Positions 17,121 to 26,681 of a stretch of DNA of 64,000 nucleotides are shown here, in pieces. Origin of the DNA: Myxococcales bacterium (GTDB taxonomy: Bacteria; Myxococcota_A; UBA9160; SMWR01); contig JADFQO010000001.1 in the NCBI GenBank assembly GCA_022561775.1, positions 62,001-126,000 of the forward strand. Reading direction: 5' to 3'. Positions within the stretch are counted from its first letter, which is position 1, and each line of letters starts with the position of its first letter. Below the pieces are notes generated by a model, which saw nothing but the letters and a program-made list of their open reading frames with translations, was not told the DNA's origin and did no database searches. Both the position numbers and the translations under genes were made by a program.

Positions 17121-18475
17121 CGCGCCCGCAGATCGGCATCGTCGGGGGCGGACTCGCGGGGCTCAGCGCGGCGATCGCGTGTGGAGATGCGGGGGCGCGG
17201 GTCACGCTCTTCGAAGCGCGCACGCGACTCGGCGGCGCGACCTGGTCGAGCGAACGCGACGGCCTCTGGATCGACAACGGCCAGCACGTCTTCCTGCGCT
17301 GCTGCGAGAGCTACATCGCGTTCTTACGCCGGCTCGGCGTGATGGACCTCGTGACGATCCAGGATCGCCTCGACATCCCGGTGCTGATGCCCGGTCGCGG
17401 CATGGCCCGACTGCGGCGCGGCGCGCTTCCCGCACCGCTGCACATGACGGGCAGCCTGCTGCACTATTCACACCTGAGCGTGCTCGACCGGTTGCGCGTT
17501 GGCCGCGCGGCGCTCGCACTGCGCGACCTCGATCTCTCCGATCCCAAACTCGACGCGCAGAGTTTCGGCAGCTGGTTGCGCGAGCACGGCCAGAGCGAGG
17601 CGGCCATCGAGCGCTTCTGGGACCTCTTCACGCGAGGGACCATCAACCTCCGGGCCCACGACGCATCGCTCGCGCTCGCCGTGAAGGTGTTCCAGACCGG
17701 CCTGCTCACGGATCCGCGCGCGGGCGAGATCGGGATCTCGAAGGTTCCGCTCTCTCAGCTGCACGCGGAACCCGCGGCGCGCGAACTCGAGAGGCTCGGC
17801 GGCGTGGTACAGACCAGCGCACCCGTAGAAGCCGTCGAGTGCGGACCGCACGGCGAGGTGAGCGTGCGCTCGCGCGACCGCGTCTTTCCGTTCGACGCGG
17901 TCATCGTCGCGACGCCCCACGACGCGGCCGCGGAGATCCTGCCCGACCAGGCGAAAGTAGATCGCGAGGCGCTTCGCGCGCTGGGGAAGTCACCGATCAT
18001 GAACCTGCACATCGTCTACGACCGTGTGGTGATGGATGAACCGTTCGCGGCGGGCGTCGAGACGCCCATGCAGTGGATCTTCGATCACACAGCCGCGGCG
18101 GGCTTACCCAGCGGGCAGTGCTTGACGGTGTCGCTGTCTGCCGCCGACGCGTATCTGGGCGTGTCGCGCGAAAAGCTGCGCGAGCAGTTCGAGCCCGCAC
18201 TGCAGCGGCTATTCCCCGCCGCGAAGGATGCGCAGATCGTGGAGTTCTTCGTGACCTGCGAACGCGCGGCCACCTTCCGGGGCGCACCGGGCACAGCATC
18301 CATGCGACCCAAAACCGAGACCGGCGTGCGTACCATCAGCCTCGCGGGTTCTTGGACGGACACCGGCTGGCCAGCCACCATGGAGGGCGCGGTGCGCAGC
18401 GGCAACAACGCGGCGCGCGCAGCCCTGCTCTCCGTGGGAGTGCGGACGGGACTCCCCGTGGCGGTAGCCGCCTGA
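17117..18475 (+). CDS. hpnE: Hydroxysqualene dehydroxylase (HpnE)
   Basis: An FAD-dependent amine-oxidase-fold enzyme that reduces hydroxysqualene to squalene, the last step of the HpnCDE route. The 452-residue protein starts IGIVGGGLAGLSAAIAC (Rossmann FAD site), followed by FEARTRLGGATWS and DNGQHVFLRCC, and ends with SLAGSWTDTGWPATMEGAV, the C-terminal FAD-contact motif. The start overlaps the hpnC stop by four bases. The squalene product feeds the squalene-hopene cyclase encoded 49 bp downstream. Confidence 0.93.
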   Translation: MTRPQIGIVGGGLAGLSAAIACGDAGARVTLFEARTRLGGATWSSERDGLWIDNGQHVFLRCCESYIAFLRRLGVMDLVTIQDRLDIPVLMPGRGMARLRRGALPAPLHMTGSLLHYSHLSVLDRLRVGRAALALRDLDLSDPKLDAQSFGSWLREHGQSEAAIERFWDLFTRGTINLRAHDASLALAVKVFQTGLLTDPRAGEIGISKVPLSQLHAEPAARELERLGGVVQTSAPVEAVECGPHGEVSVRSRDRVFPFDAVIVATPHDAAAEILPDQAKVDREALRALGKSPIMNLHIVYDRVVMDEPFAAGVETPMQWIFDHTAAAGLPSGQCLTVSLSAADAYLGVSREKLREQFEPALQRLFPAAKDAQIVEFFVTCERAATFRGAPGTASMRPKTETGVRTISLAGSWTDTGWPATMEGAVRSGNNAARAALLSVGVRTGLPVAVAA

Positions 18476-18524
18476 CGATGCGCCGTCGGAAGGCGTGCTA
18501 AAATCCTCAGATTAGGAGCAGAGA

Positions 18525-20405
18525 GTGGTCTCACAGGTCATTACCGATACAGAACAACGGACGTTCGAAGCCATTGCGCGCGCGCAGCAGCAGCTGTTGT
18601 CGCTGCAGAACGAAGCCGGCTGGTGGAAGGGCGCGCTCGACACCAACGTCACGATCGACGCGGAAGATCTGATGCTGCGCCAGTTCCTCGGCATCCGCGG
18701 CGAGACGCAGACCGCGCAGAGCGCGAAATGGATCCGCAGCCAACAGCGCAGCGACGGCTCCTGGGCGAACTACTTCGAAGGGCCGCCGGAGATTTCGACC
18801 ACCACCGAGGCCTACGTCGCGCTGCGGCTCGCCGGAGACCCCGCGGACGCCGCTCACATGCGGCGCGCCTCGGAGTTGATCCGCGATCTCGGTGGCCTCG
18901 AGCGCACGCGCGTCTTCACGCGTCTGTGGATGTCGCTGTTCGGGTTGTGGTCGTGGGACGAACTGCCCACGATGCCACCCGAGATGATCCTGCTCCCGAA
19001 CTGGTGCCCGCTGAACATCTACGACTTCAGCTGTTGGGCGCGGCAGACCATCGTGCCGCTCACGGTCGTCGCGTCGCACAAACCGGTCCGGCCGATCGGT
19101 TTCGGGATCAACGAGCTGCGCACCTACGTGTCGCCGCCGCCGCGCCATCCGATCACGACCTGGCAGGGGCGCTTTCAGCAGCTCGACCGCGTGCTCAAGC
19201 TCTACGGGCGCCGACCCAACCGGCGGCTGCGCCAACACGCCTACCGGCTCGCCGTCGAGTGGATCGTGCGGCGGCAGGAGGCCGACGGCTGCTGGGGTGG
19301 GATCCAACCGCCCTGGGTGTACTCGGTGATGGCGCTCAACGTGCTCGGTTACGCGATGGATCACCCCGTGATCGCGAAGGCGCTTATGGGCCTGGAGGGC
19401 TTTACGATCATCGAGGACGGCGCGCGCCGCATCGAGGCCTGCCAGTCACCGGTCTGGGATACTGCGCTGGCGATCATCGCGCTCGGCGACTCGGGACTCG
19501 CGCCCGACGACTCTGCGATGATTCGCGCCGCGGACTGGTTGATCGGTCAGGAAGTGCGCAGGATCGGCGACTGGGCGGTGCGGCGTCCGGATCTTGAGCC
19601 GAGCGGCTGGGCGTTCGAGTTCGAGAACGACAACTACCCGGACATCGACGATAACGCCGAAGTCATCCTGGCGCTGCGCAAGGTCGCGCATCCGGACCTC
19701 GCGCGCGTCAACGACGTAATCGCGCGCGCGACGGCCTGGACGCTCGGGATGCAGAGCAAGACCGGCGACTGGGCGGCCTTCGACGCCGACAACACCCAGA
19801 CGCTATGCACCAAGATCCCCTTCTGCGACTTCGGCGAGGTCATCGACCCGCCGAGCGCGGACGTCACCGCCCACGTGCTCGAGATGCTCGCCCACGAGGG
19901 GTATGCCGACGACATGCGGACCGAGCGCGGGCGCCAACGGCTGCTCGCCGAGCAGGAAGCCGACGGATCGTGGTACGGGCGTTGGGGGGCGAATTACATC
20001 TACGGCACCGCTGCCGCACTGCCGGCGCTCGCAGCGCTCGGCGAAGCGCCCGAAGGATCCGCGACGCGACGCGCCGTGAAGTGGCTCGAGGAGCATCAAA
20101 ACCCCGACGGCGGTTGGGGCGAAGACCTGCGCTCCTACGACAACCCCGCGCTCGCCGGGCGCGGCACATCCACCGCGTCTCAAACAGGCTGGGCGTTGAT
20201 GGCCCTGTTGGCCGCCAAGGAGCGCTCGCCCGCCGTGCAACGCGGCATCGCGTGGTTGATCGACAACCAGCGCGAAGATGGCGGCTGGGACGAAGAGCAG
20301 TACACCGGAACCGGTTTCCCGGGCGACTTCTACATCAACTACCACATCTACCGCATCGTGTTTCCGCTGACCGCGCTGGGCCGCTACGCGAGCGGCAAAT
20401 CGTGA
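18525..20405 (+). CDS. shc: Squalene-hopene cyclase
   Basis: Cyclises squalene to hopene and diplopterol at the membrane. The 626-residue protein starts at GTG 18525 with AGGAG six bases upstream. QW repeats are scattered through both barrels (QRSDGSW, QEADGSWYGRWG, QNPDGGWGED, QREDGGWDE). The general-acid motif normally reads DxDDTA; here residues 373-378 are DIDDNA, so both catalytic aspartates remain but Thr is replaced by Asn. It follows hpnE directly and precedes hpnG. I regard it as a hopene synthase from context; an altered product profile is possible. Confidence 0.93.
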   Translation: MVSQVITDTEQRTFEAIARAQQQLLSLQNEAGWWKGALDTNVTIDAEDLMLRQFLGIRGETQTAQSAKWIRSQQRSDGSWANYFEGPPEISTTTEAYVALRLAGDPADAAHMRRASELIRDLGGLERTRVFTRLWMSLFGLWSWDELPTMPPEMILLPNWCPLNIYDFSCWARQTIVPLTVVASHKPVRPIGFGINELRTYVSPPPRHPITTWQGRFQQLDRVLKLYGRRPNRRLRQHAYRLAVEWIVRRQEADGCWGGIQPPWVYSVMALNVLGYAMDHPVIAKALMGLEGFTIIEDGARRIEACQSPVWDTALAIIALGDSGLAPDDSAMIRAADWLIGQEVRRIGDWAVRRPDLEPSGWAFEFENDNYPDIDDNAEVILALRKVAHPDLARVNDVIARATAWTLGMQSKTGDWAAFDADNTQTLCTKIPFCDFGEVIDPPSADVTAHVLEMLAHEGYADDMRTERGRQRLLAEQEADGSWYGRWGANYIYGTAAALPALAALGEAPEGSATRRAVKWLEEHQNPDGGWGEDLRSYDNPALAGRGTSTASQTGWALMALLAAKERSPAVQRGIAWLIDNQREDGGWDEEQYTGTGFPGDFYINYHIYRIVFPLTALGRYASGKS

Positions 20406-20421
20406 GCCCGAGCGCGTAGCC

Positions 20422-21003
20422 GTGAGCCTCGCCGTGCTGGCGCCGCTGTCCATCGAGGCGCTGGCGCTGCGCCGCGGCCTGTGCGAAGCGCGCGTCATCC
20501 GAACCGGCGCCGGACCCAAGCGCTCGCAGTCCGCCGCGCGACGGCTTTCACGATCGGCTGACCGCGCGCTCGCCGTCGCGGGTGTCTGCGGCGGCGTCGA
20601 CGCGAAACTCGAACCGTGCGATGTGGTGGTCGCGTCGGAGCTTCAGGGCGGCGCGGGCGCGCGCAAGCTCGCGCACGCAGAAGCACTCGTAGACGCGCTT
20701 CGCAACCTCGGCGTCAAGGCCCACTTCGGACCGATCCGCTCCGAAGACCACATCGTCCGCGGAGCCGAACGCGAGCAGCTCCGCGCAAGCGGCGCCATCG
20801 CGGTCGACATGGAGAGCCGCTGGCTCGCCGACGCCGCGGGCGACCGCCCGTTCGCGGTTCTGCGCGTCGTCATCGATACCCCCGGCCGAGAACTCTTCCG
20901 CCTCGCTGCGATCCCCGACAGCCTGCGCGCCCTCGCCACCCTGCGCCGCATCGCTCCCGCCCTCGAAGCCTGGGCGCACGCGGTCACCCAGCCCATTTGT
21001 TAG
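20422..21003 (+). CDS. hpnG: Hopanoid-associated nucleoside phosphorylase (HpnG)
   Basis: A 193-residue phosphorylase-fold protein (MTA/SAH nucleosidase superfamily). HpnG removes adenine from adenosylhopane on the way to bacteriohopanetetrol side chains. The visible pattern is VLAPLSIEALALRRGL at the N-terminus, VAGVCGGVDAKLEPCDVVVA, and AIAVDMESRWLA near residue 130 (the family's conserved E in DMES). GTG start, 16 bases after the shc stop. The radical-SAM adenosylhopane synthase HpnH, expected upstream in the pathway, is not in this window. Confidence 0.85.
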   Translation: MSLAVLAPLSIEALALRRGLCEARVIRTGAGPKRSQSAARRLSRSADRALAVAGVCGGVDAKLEPCDVVVASELQGGAGARKLAHAEALVDALRNLGVKAHFGPIRSEDHIVRGAEREQLRASGAIAVDMESRWLADAAGDRPFAVLRVVIDTPGRELFRLAAIPDSLRALATLRRIAPALEAWAHAVTQPIC

Positions 21004-21008
21004 GCGAC

Positions 21009-21869
21009 TTGCGGCCTCATCGAGAGACTCACGGTGGGAATGTCAGCCGATTCTCAGATGCTCGAGCGTTTCTCGACCGCGCCGAAGATTGGCTTCTGCG
21101 AAAAGAAGCGGAGAACAACCTGATTCTTGCGATCGCGAACCACCTGCTACGTGGTGACCACCCTTATGAAGATCCAATCTATCTCGCAACCATTGAGATG
21201 GATGCTCAAGTATCCGGTTGCGCGTGGCGTACGCCACCGCACAAGCTCGGTCTAACACAGATCCCCATAGCGTCGATCCCATTATTGGTGCATGACGTTG
21301 TTGGGGTTTACACCGCACTTCCCGCGATTCTTGGCCCAGCAGCGGAGGCCACCGAGTTCGCCAAACTCTGGACCCGCCGGCTCGGCACCAAGTGGGCCGT
21401 AGGCATGCGCCAGCGCATTTTTCTTCTCGAACGCGTTATCGCCCCGACTCCCCCCATTCACGGGACGCTACGAAAAGCCCAGAACGCCGACCTGGCGCTG
21501 GTCGCAGAGTGGGGAGCGGACTTCGCTCGCGACACCAGTACCCCAATCAGGGACCCGTTCACTTTTTTGGGGCGCTTGATTCGTGACGGTTCCTTGTACC
21601 TATGGGATGATGGCGAACCCAGGTCGATGGCGGCTGCTGTCGGAACGACGCCGAACGGAATCCGGGTCGGATACGTCTATACACCACCGTCATTTCGCGG
21701 ATCCGGCTACGCGACCGCTACCGTGGCCTCATTGAGTCAATCATTGTTGAACGACGGCCAGCGGTTTTGCTTCCTATACACGGATCTGGCAAATCCGATT
21801 TCCAACGCAATCTATCAGCGAGTTGGATACCGGCCCGTCAGTGACGTCGTCGATGTCAATTTCTGCTAG
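21009..21869 (+). CDS. GNAT family N-acetyltransferase (start uncertain)
   Basis: About 286 residues. The C-terminal GNAT fold shows the acetyl-CoA loop in VYTPPSFRGSGYATA followed by LYTDLANPISNAIYQRVGY. The N-terminal half (from SRFSDARAFLDRAEDWLLR) belongs to the two-domain GNAT type. No ATG or GTG exists at the expected start in this frame; I placed the start at TTG 21009, without a clear ribosome site. An ATG at 21040 is out of frame, so a frameshift near 21045 or a lost start is possible. The gene is less GC-rich than hpnG, suggesting later acquisition. Substrate unknown. Confidence 0.7.
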   Translation: MRPHRETHGGNVSRFSDARAFLDRAEDWLLRKEAENNLILAIANHLLRGDHPYEDPIYLATIEMDAQVSGCAWRTPPHKLGLTQIPIASIPLLVHDVVGVYTALPAILGPAAEATEFAKLWTRRLGTKWAVGMRQRIFLLERVIAPTPPIHGTLRKAQNADLALVAEWGADFARDTSTPIRDPFTFLGRLIRDGSLYLWDDGEPRSMAAAVGTTPNGIRVGYVYTPPSFRGSGYATATVASLSQSLLNDGQRFCFLYTDLANPISNAIYQRVGYRPVSDVVDVNFC

Positions 21870-22000
21870 ATCTGGACGCTCTCTGGGAGCCCTTCGGGTA
21901 GCTGAGCGGCCCGCCAACCCCGAACGTAGGCTTGCCGCCATTATTTTGTGACGCAGCTAGAATAGGCCTCCAACGGTCTGGATCAGCCGGAGCGGCCCAG

Positions 22001-24268
22001 ATGTCACTGATCGCCGAACTGAAGCGCCGTAATGTCTTCCGCGTAGGCGTGGCCTACGGAATCGTCGCTTGGCTCCTGGTGGAAGTGGCCTCGGTCGTAC
22101 TGCCGGCCCTACATCTGCCAGACTGGACTCTCACCTTTCTGATCATCGTCATCCTTGCTGGCTTCCCGCTCGTGTTGATCTTCGCGTGGGCGTTTGAGTT
22201 AACGCCTGAGGGGATCAAACGGGAAACAGCGGTTGATCCCGCTGAGTCGATCACTTCGAAGACGGGTCGCAAATTCGACTTCGCGATCATCGGGCTGTTG
22301 GTGATTGCTGTCGTTTTCATGTTCGTGGACAACTACGTCCTGGAAGCCGAGCCGGAGCAGACGGAGGTGGCCGCTGAACAGGTTCCATCGGTGGAACCCG
22401 TTGAGCGAGAGAAATCGATTGCGGTGCTGCCGTTCGTCAACATGAGTGGCGATCCGGAGCAGGAGTTCTTCTCCGACGGTATCTCCGAAGAGCTGCTCAA
22501 TGTGCTCGCCAAGGTGAAGGGTTTGCGGGTCACGTCGCGCACCTCGGCCTTCGCGTTCAAGGGCAAAGACATTTCCATCCCCGAAATAGCCGAGAAACTG
22601 AACGTGAAGCACGTACTGGAGGGCTCGGTGCGGATGGCCGGTGACCGGGTGCGGATCACGACCCAGTTGATCGACGTCGAGACCGATTCCCACCTGTGGT
22701 CCGAGTCCTATGACCGTGAGCTTTCTGACATCTTTGCGGTACAGGATGAGATTGCCGCAAAGGTCGGGGAAGCGCTGAAGGTCGCTCTGTTGGGAGCTGA
22801 TTTCAGGCCGATCCGCTCGATCCCCGAAACCTCGATCGAGATCTACAGCGATTACCTCCTCGCCCGCCAGAAGATGGCAAACATTAGCTTTGCCGGAGCG
22901 GGTGAAGCCGAGCTCCTCCTCAAAGGTGTCATTGAACGAGATCCCAGTTACGCGCCCGCCTATACTGCGCTTGCTGCGGCTTATCAGAACATGGGTCGCT
23001 ACGGCATGCTTTCCCCCTCCGAGGCATCGGCACGAATGATGCCCTTGGTCGAGCAGTCGCTTTCTCTCGACGATAAGCAGGCCGAAGCCTGGCAGCGTCT
23101 GGCCTACGTGCGTTTAGCAGGCCGCGATCTTGAAGGCGCGCGCGCAGCGGAGGAGAGGGCGCTGGAACTCGATCCTCAAAATCCCGTTATTCTCCGGAGT
23201 CAGATCCGCTGGTGGGGTTGGACCCACGAGCCGGAGCGTGCCTTGGTATACGCTCACGAGTTGCTTCGTGTTGATCCGCTGTCCCCACCGGCCTACTTCG
23301 AAACTGCGCTTCTATATGAACGTCTTGGCCGTTTCGACGATTCGGAAAGGATGCTCGAGCGTATCCGCTCGATCGATCCGCAACACAACGTCTATTTATG
23401 GGGCGCTTCAAGTCTCGCGAGCAGCCGTGGCGATCTAACCACCAGCCTGGGATTAATGGAAGAAGCGACAAAGATCGACATTGGCGATCCGGAGGGCCCT
23501 TCCTTCATCGCGAGGGTTTACTTTGACCTTGGGGATGTGGCCGCCGCGGAATTTTGGATTGGCGCGGCGTTGCGGCTCGATCCGGAAGCGCCCTGGGTAA
23601 GGCTGATGGCGGCGCTTCTCCAGCTCTACCACGATGAAGAAGCCGAGGCCGTTGCGATTGCTCGTGAACTCACGCAGCCAGGTTCCCACAACCGGCTTGC
23701 GACCCGCGGAATCGCCCTGCGCATGACGGCCGCGGCGGATCGGGCCGCAGGCAATTATGAAGCGATTATTGCCCGGTACCTTACACACTATCCTGAACTG
23801 GCGGACGGTAAGTTTCCAACCGGGCGGTCACCTAACGAATACTTTCCAGTCTGGGAGGCCTTTCTCGTCACCCTGGATCTTGCCTCCGTCTATCTACACG
23901 CTGGGGAAAAGGCGAAGGCGGAATCGCTGTTATCCCTGGTGGAATCCGAGTTGCCCCACTGGTCAAGAGCAGGGGGGTTCTGGGGTTGGGGCTATGGCTA
24001 CGCAAACGTGGAACTCCACGCGCTTCGCGGAGATCGAGAACGGGCTCTCGCGGCCCTTCGAGAAGGTGCGGCGAAGGGCATCCGATTTATGTGGCGCTGG
24101 CAGCTCCTCTACAACCCGAACCTCAAATCCATCCGGGATACACCCGAATTCGCCGCGATCGTCGCCGAGATCGAAGCCGACATGGCTGCGCAGCTAGAGC
24201 GGGTGCGCGAGATGGAGCGCAACGGGGAGTTGGAACCGATCCCTGAGGTTTCAGCGACGACTCCATGA
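22001..24268 (+). CDS. Membrane-anchored TolB-like/TPR signalling protein
   Basis: A 755-residue protein starting at ATG 22001 (MSLIAELKRRNVFRVGVAYG). Two N-terminal membrane helices (about residues 17-37 and 43-63) and a third near 98-112 precede a TolB-N/FlgO-like domain (about 135-255): SIAVLPFVNMSGDPEQEFFS, then DGISEELLNVL and HVLEGSVRMAGDRVRIT. A long TPR array follows (about 300-720). This architecture is common in marine Gammaproteobacteria, usually C-terminal to CadC-type or adenylate-cyclase domains; here the effector domain is absent. Base composition is more mixed than in neighbouring genes, consistent with transfer. A scaffold or sensor role is inferred. Confidence 0.8.
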   Translation: MSLIAELKRRNVFRVGVAYGIVAWLLVEVASVVLPALHLPDWTLTFLIIVILAGFPLVLIFAWAFELTPEGIKRETAVDPAESITSKTGRKFDFAIIGLLVIAVVFMFVDNYVLEAEPEQTEVAAEQVPSVEPVEREKSIAVLPFVNMSGDPEQEFFSDGISEELLNVLAKVKGLRVTSRTSAFAFKGKDISIPEIAEKLNVKHVLEGSVRMAGDRVRITTQLIDVETDSHLWSESYDRELSDIFAVQDEIAAKVGEALKVALLGADFRPIRSIPETSIEIYSDYLLARQKMANISFAGAGEAELLLKGVIERDPSYAPAYTALAAAYQNMGRYGMLSPSEASARMMPLVEQSLSLDDKQAEAWQRLAYVRLAGRDLEGARAAEERALELDPQNPVILRSQIRWWGWTHEPERALVYAHELLRVDPLSPPAYFETALLYERLGRFDDSERMLERIRSIDPQHNVYLWGASSLASSRGDLTTSLGLMEEATKIDIGDPEGPSFIARVYFDLGDVAAAEFWIGAALRLDPEAPWVRLMAALLQLYHDEEAEAVAIARELTQPGSHNRLATRGIALRMTAAADRAAGNYEAIIARYLTHYPELADGKFPTGRSPNEYFPVWEAFLVTLDLASVYLHAGEKAKAESLLSLVESELPHWSRAGGFWGWGYGYANVELHALRGDRERALAALREGAAKGIRFMWRWQLLYNPNLKSIRDTPEFAAIVAEIEADMAAQLERVREMERNGELEPIPEVSATTP

Positions 24269-24473
24269 CAGTCGGCTGGGAGCCCAACGGTTCAAATTCA
24301 TCCGACTGATTCCAGCGGGCGTCAGCCAGGCTGCCGAAACTAGAAAGCTTGATCGGGCTGTGTCGCGCGCGATACTACCGGCGCAGATCTGTTTGATTAA
24401 AGGTTGAACGGTTCGCACGCCAACCGTGAGCGCGCCTCACTCGGGCTCGCTCCTCGATAACGAGGCCGTCATC

Positions 24474-24746
24474 ATGGAAGACTCCTCTTTGCCCACCGGA
24501 CACGCCAAGTGCCCTTTCTGCCGCATGCCGAGCATGGGCCAGTTCCTCCGCATCCCGGTATGCGCGATCTGTCGCGACCAGCTCTATGACTTCGTCTGGG
24601 CATCCGCCGTTCAAGCGGCAGTCGCGCTGGCGTTTCGGCTCGGTGGTTTCGTGTTCCTGGTAGAGGAAGTACTGCTATTTTTCGTTCTCGTTCTGGTCAA
24701 ACATCGCGTTACCCCTCCGTGGCAGGCAGGTCACTCCCATCACTAA
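24474..24746 (+). CDS. Small membrane protein with two CxxC pairs
   Basis: A 90-residue protein from ATG 24474; a start 16 codons upstream (GTG 24426) is possible. Two CxxC pairs (KCPFCRM and VCAICRD, 18 residues apart) form a likely zinc ribbon, followed by a very hydrophobic stretch (about residues 42-78) that would make one or two membrane helices. I do not recognise the family. It sits in an accessory stretch with 200-bp gaps on both sides. Moderate confidence that it is a gene. Confidence 0.45.
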   Translation: MEDSSLPTGHAKCPFCRMPSMGQFLRIPVCAICRDQLYDFVWASAVQAAVALAFRLGGFVFLVEEVLLFFVLVLVKHRVTPPWQAGHSHH

Positions 24747-24958
24747 TTCGAGAACCGCACGGCCCCGAACAAACGTTTGCAGCTGACGCTGAACAGCTCA
24801 GTCCTATCGATCCGTGGTCGCCTTCTGGCGGCGAGCGCTGCTGGCTCAGCGCTGGCGGCCAGTGCTGTGTGGCGCAGCGGAGCGCCCAGGGGGTAGCCGT
24901 CGGCTATCAAGGCGGGACCCAGATCGGCCGATAGCCCCAACTATTGGAGGGTTCGGCC

Positions 24959-25363
24959 ATGCTTCGTTTCGCAACGCTTCTTGCCGCATTGGTGATCGTC
25001 ATCACGATCGGGGGCTGTCACGGGGTCATCTTGGCGCCCCACCATGGCGGGCCCGTCGTAGTCCATCAGCAGGGCCCTCCTTCTCATGCTCCGGCACACG
25101 GGTACCGCCACAAGCACCAGAGCGGCGCGGAGTTTCGGTTCGACTCCCACCTGGGTGTCTACATCGTCCTAGGCCACACCGAGCTCTACTTCCACGATGG
25201 CTTGTTCGTCCAGATCCACAGCGGCATCTGGCAAGTCAGCGCGAACCTCGACGGCCCGTGGAAGCCCAAGACCACTGAATGGGTTCCGCCCGGTCTCCGT
25301 TCGAAGCACCACGCGAAGAAGCCGAAGGGCCGAGGTCGTGGCGCTGCCAAGCCCGCGTGGTGA
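24959..25363 (+). CDS. Putative lipoprotein, histidine-rich
   Basis: A 134-residue protein starting at ATG 24959 with TGGAGG eight bases upstream. The N-terminus is a lipoprotein signal (MLRFATLLAALVIVITIGGC, cleavage before Cys20). A His-, Gly- and Pro-rich segment follows (GVILAPHHGG, HGYRHKHQSG), then a compact beta-like part (about 60-110; SHLGVYIVLGHTELYFHDG), and a basic tail (KPKGRGRGAA). Short lipoproteins of this design are common and mostly uncharacterised. The histidines may bind metal; that is a guess. Confidence 0.7.
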   Translation: MLRFATLLAALVIVITIGGCHGVILAPHHGGPVVVHQQGPPSHAPAHGYRHKHQSGAEFRFDSHLGVYIVLGHTELYFHDGLFVQIHSGIWQVSANLDGPWKPKTTEWVPPGLRSKHHAKKPKGRGRGAAKPAW

Positions 25364-25491
25364 TCGGCTCGATTGCTCGCGTCACCGCCTGACACTTATC
25401 AGGCCCCCGTTTGTCAATAGCCGTAGCTGCGTCCATCCATGTAACATGAAATCGTCGGCCATGGGGGTTGACGCGGCGGCCTGGGTAGAAG

Positions 25492-25875
25492 GTGGCGCGT
25501 CTGGAGCGTTTCAGCTTTGCGGCGAGAATTCGCAGCGTCCGGTATGCGCTTCGCGGCGTCGGCGTCATGCTGCGGACCCAGCACAACGCGTGGGTTCACG
25601 CTGTTGCGACTGCTGCTGCGCTGATTGCGGGCTTTGCGCTTCAAATCAGCCCGGGCGAGTGGCTCGCCATCATCCTGGCCATCATCGTCGTGTGGGCCAC
25701 CGAAGCGCTGAATACCGCTTTCGAGTTTCTTTGTGACATCGCCTCGCCAGAGTTCCACCCCACGGTAGAGCGGGCGAAGAACGTAGCCGCCGGGGCTGTG
25801 CTGATCAGCGCGGTCGGCGCCGCCGTGATCGGCCTGCTGATCTTTGGCCCCAAGCTTCTCGCACTTCGGAGTTGA
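25492..25875 (+). CDS. dgkA: Diacylglycerol/undecaprenol kinase
   Basis: A 127-residue three-helix membrane kinase that phosphorylates diacylglycerol or undecaprenol. The family signature is present: WATEALNTAFEFLCD followed by HPTVERAKNVAAGAVLI, with the catalytic Glu in the EALNTAFE motif. The GTG start has only a weak ribosome site. It stands alone between the lipoprotein and DUF2867 genes. Gram-positive members prefer undecaprenol and proteobacterial ones diacylglycerol; the sequence alone does not decide here. Confidence 0.88.
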   Translation: MARLERFSFAARIRSVRYALRGVGVMLRTQHNAWVHAVATAAALIAGFALQISPGEWLAIILAIIVVWATEALNTAFEFLCDIASPEFHPTVERAKNVAAGAVLISAVGAAVIGLLIFGPKLLALRS

Positions 25876-26042
25876 CCGCAGGCTCGCCGCCCAGAAAGGT
25901 GTTGAAGCGGACCGTCAACAGCCCGGTTGAATTGGCCGTGGCAGCCGCCCGTCGGCATACTGGGTCAGTTTCGGCGTACCCGGTCAGCGCTGTTGCCGAC
26001 CGGTCGGGCTGATCGGTTGAGCAGCGGCCAGGATTCGACGCG

Positions 26043-26642
26043 GTGCGTGTGACTCCGGAAGAATACAAGCGCATTGACCTCCGAGCGCACTCGCTGCTCG
26101 CGGACGTCCCTCTGCACGATGTCTGGGCGGTCGAGCTTTCCGGGGGCGCCCTGGGCCGTACGATCGTCGACGTTCGACGCCTTCTGTCGTTGGAGAACCT
26201 CACAGCCGCAAACGCCGCGATCAGGTTTCTCTTCGGGCTCCGGACGTGGCTCGGCCGAGTCTTCGGCTGGGACCGCGAACCTCCGCAATCTTCCCGGGAG
26301 AGCTTCCTTCGAAAACTCTCGGCCGCCGATCGGGAGTGCTCCCTGGTACCCCCCGGCACGCCCGAGGGACCGTTCCGGGTTCTCTTCGTCTCTCCGCGAG
26401 AGTCGATATCGGAAATCCAGAACTCCACGGTGCACGCGTTCTCAGTCTTCGCATTGGTGGAGCGTTCCGCTGGCTATCGCCTCTATTGGGGCATCTACGT
26501 TCGACCGGTGGGCCGCATCACCTCGTGGTACATGCGACTCATCGACCCCTTCCGCCGATTCATCATCTATCCCGCCGCGCTGCGTACCATCCGCGCCGCT
26601 TGGGCACGCGGCGTAGAAGCGCGAGTGGGTACCAACGACTGA
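26043..26642 (+). CDS. DUF2867 family protein
   Basis: A 199-residue protein. The C-terminal part, GYRLYWGIYVRPVGRITSWY followed by MRLIDPFRRFIIYPAALR, is the hallmark of DUF2867, a lipid- or polyketide-cyclase-like fold of unknown function, often fused to or beside NAD-dependent epimerases. No such partner lies adjacent. GTG start at 26043 without a strong ribosome site. A role in membrane lipid handling is only suggested by its many occurrences near envelope genes. Confidence 0.7.
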   Translation: MRVTPEEYKRIDLRAHSLLADVPLHDVWAVELSGGALGRTIVDVRRLLSLENLTAANAAIRFLFGLRTWLGRVFGWDREPPQSSRESFLRKLSAADRECSLVPPGTPEGPFRVLFVSPRESISEIQNSTVHAFSVFALVERSAGYRLYWGIYVRPVGRITSWYMRLIDPFRRFIIYPAALRTIRAAWARGVEARVGTND

Positions 26643-26681
26643 CCGATCGCGGTCGTCCAGGAGCCGAAGGCCGGTCTCGAA

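Noticed and set aside
24269..24308. CAGTCGG...CCGACTG with ggttcaaattc inside, tRNA-like
   Set aside because: Only about 40 bases long, no D-arm or anticodon arm and a malformed T-arm. At most a weak terminator or a chance inverted repeat.
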